From Pseudomonadota bacterium (GTDB taxonomy: Bacteria > Pseudomonadota > Alphaproteobacteria > Caulobacterales > Caulobacteraceae): a stretch of DNA of 15,581 bases. The stretch covers positions 1-15,581 of the forward strand of contig JAEYUE010000225.1 of NCBI GenBank assembly GCA_023433655.1, in the 5' to 3' direction. The stretch's first letter is position 1, and each line of letters opens with the position of its first letter. This document shows positions 11,873 to 15,581 of this stretch, piece by piece. The notes under the pieces are model-generated. The model worked only from the letters and a program-made list of their open reading frames with translations. It ran no database searches and was not told the origin of the DNA. Both the position numbers and the translations under genes were made by a program.

Positions 11873-14800
11873 TTACCAGGGACGATAGCTCAGGCCGACG
11901 TTGAAGCGGCGGCCGTAGGGATCGAACGTCGAGGCGAAGCCCATGTAGCGGGGCGACTCGGCGTCGAAGATGTTGGTGACGTTGGCCCGCAGGGTCAGAT
12001 CGTCACGCACGTCGTAGCGCACCGACAGGTCGTTCCGGACGAAGTTGCCGGTACGGTTCCACTCGTAGGGCTGGAAGTCGAGGTTGCCGGTGGCGACGAT
12101 GTCCCGGGACTTGTTCAGATCCTGGGACGCCTGCCAGTCGGCCGTCCAGGTCAGGGCCAGAACGTCGTTCGGACGCCAGGTCAGACGCGAGACGAACTCC
12201 ACGCGCGGGAAGAAGACGCCGCTGGTCGAGTCGGTGAAGAACGTCGGATCCGCCGGATCGGTGAAGTTCTTCTGGTCGATCAGCCACAGGCCGCCGAGGC
12301 TGTAGTCGAAGCGACCCCAGTTGCGGCCCCAGGCCTCTTCGGTGTCGAGCGAGTAGTTGACGGTGAAGTCCAGACCGCGGGTTTCAAGCTTGGACCGGTT
12401 GATCGGAGCCAGGATGAAGCCGCCGACCGGGTCGCCCGTCGGGGCGCCGACCTTGAAGACGTCGAACGGGTCGTTCGTGGTCGGGTTGTTACGGAACACG
12501 AAGTTGCAGGTGCCGTTGCCCGGAGCTTCGGACAGTTGCGGACCGCTGACGCAGTCGTCGGCGAGGAACTGGCCGCCCGGCGTGATGATCACGTTGCTCA
12601 CTTCGATCTCATAGTAGTCGAGAACGATCGAGAGGTTCGGGAACATCCGCGGGGAGATGACGGTCGAGAAGGTGAACGATTCCGACTCTTCCGGTTCCAG
12701 GTCCGCGTTGCCGCCCAGCACCGAGGCGATGCCGGCGTAGTTGTTCGGGCGATAGTCGTCCGACTGGTCGGCCGTGTTCTGCGCGAAGTCGAAGGTCAGG
12801 CCCTTGCGCGCCGCCAGCTCGGTGCAGTTGGCGATCCGGTTGGCCTTGACCTGGGCGGCGTCGTCACCCTGGAAGCCGGCGATCACGCCGGTGTGGCAGG
12901 GATCCACGAAGCCGTTCACGAACGTCTGGCCGAAGGGCCGGAAGTTCTCGTTCAGGCTCGGCGCGCGGAACGAGGTGTTGAAGCTCGTCTTGAAGCCGAT
13001 GTCCTGGATCGGACGATAGACCAGGTTGACGCCGTAGACGTCGCCCTCGCCGGCGGTGGTGTAGTCGAACGCGCGGTAGGAGCCGCTCAGTTCGGCGTAT
13101 TCACCCAGCCAGGAGTCCCGCAGCAGCGGGATCGAGAGTTCGGCGAACCACTCTTCCGACTCGTACTCGACCGGCAGGAAGTCGGCCCCGGTGTTCAGCT
13201 GGAGCACACGTCCGGCGGTATCGGCGCTGCGGCCGACGCCCTCGGTGAACTCACGGCGGTATTCCGCGCCCACCGCCGCGCCGATCGGACCGGCGCCCCA
13301 GAGATCCCACATCTGGCCGGAGATGGCCGCAACGGCGCTTTCCTGCTCATTGGTTTCCCGAACCCGGATGGCGGCCGTGATGTAGTCGATCGCTTCCTGG
13401 CTCTGGTTGCCGGCGCCGAAAACGTTCAACGGCACGCAGCCGGCGACTTCCGGGTTGGTGTCCGGATCGGCATAGAACTCGCGAAGGTTCAACGTGCCCG
13501 CGGTGCCGCCGCGGTAAGTCGTGCTGCCGTCGCCATCGGTGTCCGTGTTGGGGTTCTGCTCGATGACGCCGAGGCCGCGGGCGTTGAGCAGCTGCACGCG
13601 GCAGACGATCTCGCCCGGATTGCCGTTCACTTCACCGGCGAAGTCGACGACGGAGTCCATGGCGTGACCGAAGCGGATGGCGTCCGGGCCTTCCTCGCGG
13701 TTCACGTTGTTCATCTCGCCGTGAACGTAGGACAGGGTCCAGTTCACGTTGTCGACGAAGGCGACGCGATCCCAGTTGCCTTCCAGCGCCGCGACCCAAC
13801 GGGTGACTTCACGGTTGTTGGTCTGGGTCCGCTCGATGCCGAAGCCACGATGGTCCGCGATCGGGCCGGCCACCAGCCCGAGAGGCTGGCCCGGCTGGTC
13901 CGGGGTGGCGGGATTCGGCGTACCGTAGACGATGAAGGTGTTGCCGGCGATGGCGGCCGCGACGTTGGCCGGCAGGAAGGCGTTGTCGAGGCGGGTCGAG
14001 AAGCCCGACGTGCCGCTGATCAGGCCCGGCCCGACGTTGCTGCCGCTGTTGAGGCCGCCGCCGAAGCCCGCGTTGGTGATGTAGATGTCCCAGAACGAAT
14101 TCTGGCCGACGTCGAAGGTGTCTTCGGTGGTGTATTTCCCTTCGGCGTAGAACTCGACGTTGTCGGTCACCTGGAAGGTGAGGCCGGCCTGGTAGCGCTG
14201 CGCTTCCTGGTACGGAGTGCGCGAACGCTGGTCGAAGCTGGTCATGTTGGCCAGCTCGCCGTCGCCGCCGATGTTCCACGGACGGTTGGCGCTGGTCGCG
14301 GTGCCGACGCCGATGCGCGTGCCGAAGTTGGCCAGACGCGCCGTCGGGCCGTCATACCAGTAGGTGTAGTCCGGATCGACGTTGAAGCAGTTGGCGGACG
14401 TCGACAGGCCCGGGCACAGGGCATAGATGACGTCCGGATCGCTCAGCGGGCTGGGCTGCTGCATGTTGGCCAGGGTGGTCGAACCCCAGATCGGGCGATC
14501 CAGGCGGCGGGCGCCGTAGTAGATCACGCCGGAGTCGAGGATTCCGTCGCTGACCGGGCCGAAGGCGGTGTCGGTCGGGTCGCGATCGATGCCGAGGATC
14601 ACCGAGGCGTCGGCGAACTGGCCGATGTGCTCGATGTAGATTTCCTCCTGCTCGTCGTACTCGGCGTGCGCGTAGAGGTTCAGGCGGTCATCGAACAGAT
14701 TGACGCCGCCCAGCACCGAGACGCGCTGCGTGGAAGCGGCGCCGTCCTCGACCAGCTGGCCCCAGTTGGCGTCGATCTCGAGACCTTCGAAGTCCTTGCG

Positions 14801-15346
14801 GAGGATGTAGTTGACCACGCCCGAGACGGCGTCGGCGCCGTACACCGACGAGGCGCCGCCGGTGATGATCTCGATGTTCTCGATCAGCAGGCGGGGAATG
14901 GTCGAGACGTCGACCTGCAGGGTGCCGGCCTGCGAACCGACGTGACGGCGGCCGTCGACGAGGGTCAGGGTGCGGTTCGAACCCAGCGAGCGCAGGTTGG
15001 CGAACTCGAGGCCGCCGTCGTTCAGGTTGGAGCCGGTGGTGTCCGACGGAACCAGCGAGTTCGACAGGGCCGGGATCGTGGCCAGATAGTCGATCACGCT
15101 CGCCTGACCGGTCGACAGCAGGTCCTCCCGCTCGACCTGGATCAGCGGGGTCGGCGAGTTCGTCGGGTCACGGCGGATACGCGAACCGGTGACGACGACC
15201 TCCTCGATTTCGGTCGCCTCCTGGGCCTGCTGGCCCTGGACGTTGACGCCAGGCAGCTGGCTTTCCTGAGCCAGGGCCGGAGCCGCGGCGGCCATGACGC
15301 CTGCGAGGATCGTCGTGCCGAAGAGAAACTTGCGCTTGAGAAGCAT
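11873..15346 (-). CDS. Large TonB-dependent outer-membrane receptor
   Basis: This 1157-residue protein imports a substrate across the outer membrane using TonB/ExbBD energy. It has a signal peptide (MLLKRKFLFG..., cleavage after APALA, residue 26), a TonB-box-like EEVVVTGSR (48-56) and a plug domain at about 65-190 (LATIPALSNSL, LRSLGSNRTLTLVDGRR, SSVYGADAVSGVVNYILRK). A long beta-barrel with large loops follows, ending RRFNVGLSYRPW with the terminal aromatic residue needed for barrel insertion. The barrel contains GAAVGAEYRREF and SLNENFRPFG, typical of the large receptors abundant in Caulobacterales and Sphingomonadales. It has eight cysteines falling in four sequential pairs, which suggests disulphide-closed surface loops, and a DTDGDG loop that could bind calcium. 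The ATG at 15346 has only a weak Shine-Dalgarno. The substrate cannot be read from sequence; no adjacent enzyme, transporter or regulator in the window points to one. Confidence 0.95.
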   Translation of the reverse strand: MLLKRKFLFGTTILAGVMAAAAPALAQESQLPGVNVQGQQAQEATEIEEVVVTGSRIRRDPTNSPTPLIQVEREDLLSTGQASVIDYLATIPALSNSLVPSDTTGSNLNDGGLEFANLRSLGSNRTLTLVDGRRHVGSQAGTLQVDVSTIPRLLIENIEIITGGASSVYGADAVSGVVNYILRKDFEGLEIDANWGQLVEDGAASTQRVSVLGGVNLFDDRLNLYAHAEYDEQEEIYIEHIGQFADASVILGIDRDPTDTAFGPVSDGILDSGVIYYGARRLDRPIWGSTTLANMQQPSPLSDPDVIYALCPGLSTSANCFNVDPDYTYWYDGPTARLANFGTRIGVGTATSANRPWNIGGDGELANMTSFDQRSRTPYQEAQRYQAGLTFQVTDNVEFYAEGKYTTEDTFDVGQNSFWDIYITNAGFGGGLNSGSNVGPGLISGTSGFSTRLDNAFLPANVAAAIAGNTFIVYGTPNPATPDQPGQPLGLVAGPIADHRGFGIERTQTNNREVTRWVAALEGNWDRVAFVDNVNWTLSYVHGEMNNVNREEGPDAIRFGHAMDSVVDFAGEVNGNPGEIVCRVQLLNARGLGVIEQNPNTDTDGDGSTTYRGGTAGTLNLREFYADPDTNPEVAGCVPLNVFGAGNQSQEAIDYITAAIRVRETNEQESAVAAISGQMWDLWGAGPIGAAVGAEYRREFTEGVGRSADTAGRVLQLNTGADFLPVEYESEEWFAELSIPLLRDSWLGEYAELSGSYRAFDYTTAGEGDVYGVNLVYRPIQDIGFKTSFNTSFRAPSLNENFRPFGQTFVNGFVDPCHTGVIAGFQGDDAAQVKANRIANCTELAARKGLTFDFAQNTADQSDDYRPNNYAGIASVLGGNADLEPEESESFTFSTVISPRMFPNLSIVLDYYEIEVSNVIITPGGQFLADDCVSGPQLSEAPGNGTCNFVFRNNPTTNDPFDVFKVGAPTGDPVGGFILAPINRSKLETRGLDFTVNYSLDTEEAWGRNWGRFDYSLGGLWLIDQKNFTDPADPTFFTDSTSGVFFPRVEFVSRLTWRPNDVLALTWTADWQASQDLNKSRDIVATGNLDFQPYEWNRTGNFVRNDLSVRYDVRDDLTLRANVTNIFDAESPRYMGFASTFDPYGRRFNVGLSYRPW

Positions 15347-15581
15347 TTTAGAGGCCCCAACCGGTGGTGAATCCGAGACGCATCGCCCGCCTTGCGACGG
15401 ACTCCGCTTCGAATTTGCACGCTATCAGCAAAGCCCCGCCCGACAAGGGAATGTGGCGCTTCGGCGCCCAATCGAGGCGCAGTCTGTAACAATCTGGACA
15501 CAGTCTCGACACGCGAGTGAAATCCCGCAAAAGCGGGACCTTAGGTAGTGTCGCCTTGGCTTTGCTACAGATTTTCCCGCA
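15347..15581 (-). promoter_or_regulatory. Upstream region of the TonB-dependent receptor gene
   Basis: This gene-free stretch runs to the window edge and should contain the receptor's promoter. TTGTCGG followed 10 nt later by GCTGATAG on the minus strand is a weak promoter candidate. I saw no convincing Fur-like palindrome. No continuous coding frame looks real. Confidence 0.3.
15523..15538 (-). terminator. Small hairpin near the right edge
   Basis: TCCCGC (15523-15528) pairs with GCGGGA (15533-15538) around AAAA. On the minus strand it is followed only by TTT, so it could end transcription of a leftward gene lying beyond the window. A 6-bp stem can arise by chance in such GC-rich DNA. Confidence 0.3.

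Noticed and set aside
11873..15346. Receptor gene as part of a mobile element
   Set aside because: No transposase, integrase, terminal repeats or target duplication are visible around it; horizontal gain remains possible but unsupported by sequence here.
12536..15370. 944-codon plus-strand open frame opposite the TonB-dependent receptor
   Set aside because: It lies wholly antisense to a gene with signal peptide, plug and barrel motifs. Its translation is Val/Asp/Gly/Arg/Ala-rich without recognisable domains, as expected from the complement of high-GC coding DNA.

Overview
The window looks like a chromosomal segment of a high-GC alphaproteobacterium of the Caulobacterales, probably Caulobacter- or Brevundimonas-like. 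The clearest evidence is FtsZ: it has the long Pro/Ala/Glu/Arg-rich linker and the C-terminal peptide DLEIPSFLRRLAN seen in Caulobacter FtsZ. The very large TonB-dependent receptor and the candidate CtrA and CcrM sites upstream of ftsZ also fit. This placement rests on recalled family features, not on a database search.

Layout, left to right. (1) The 3' part of a DUF4349 membrane protein runs rightward and converges on ilvE (branched-chain aminotransferase). (2) ilvE diverges from an OmpR-type response regulator / EnvZ-like histidine kinase pair, which is followed by a small secreted protein of unknown function. (3) That gene converges on, and overlaps by 11 bp, a leftward group proC - ybjN-like - ubiK-like. 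(4) Diverging from ubiK is a tight rightward operon: lgt (lipoprotein maturation), a MidA/NDUFAF7-type methyltransferase and pgeF (peptidoglycan editing). (5) pgeF converges on lpxC, and both stop codons lie in the arms of one palindrome. Upstream of lpxC, on the same leftward strand, is ftsZ, and upstream of that a 1157-residue TonB-dependent receptor whose promoter region runs to the right edge.

Functionally this is mostly a core envelope and division neighbourhood: lipoprotein diacylglyceryl transfer, lipid A synthesis, peptidoglycan quality control, FtsZ-ring formation, ubiquinone and complex I accessory factors, and amino-acid synthesis. The two-component pair and the TonB-dependent receptor are the environment-facing parts. 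No tRNA, rRNA, CRISPR array, insertion sequence or prophage was seen. No gene-free stretch exceeds 300 bases; the longest are 11633-11872, 15347-15581 and 9823-10036.

I did not find a clearly novel multi-gene system. The parts most worth a second look are the ftsZ upstream region (CtrA-like, GANTC and DnaA-box-like sites within about 190 bp), an 11-bp sequence shared by the ftsZ and lpxC upstream regions, two apparent short linear motifs in the FtsZ linker, and the presence of a TonB receptor where ftsA would be expected.
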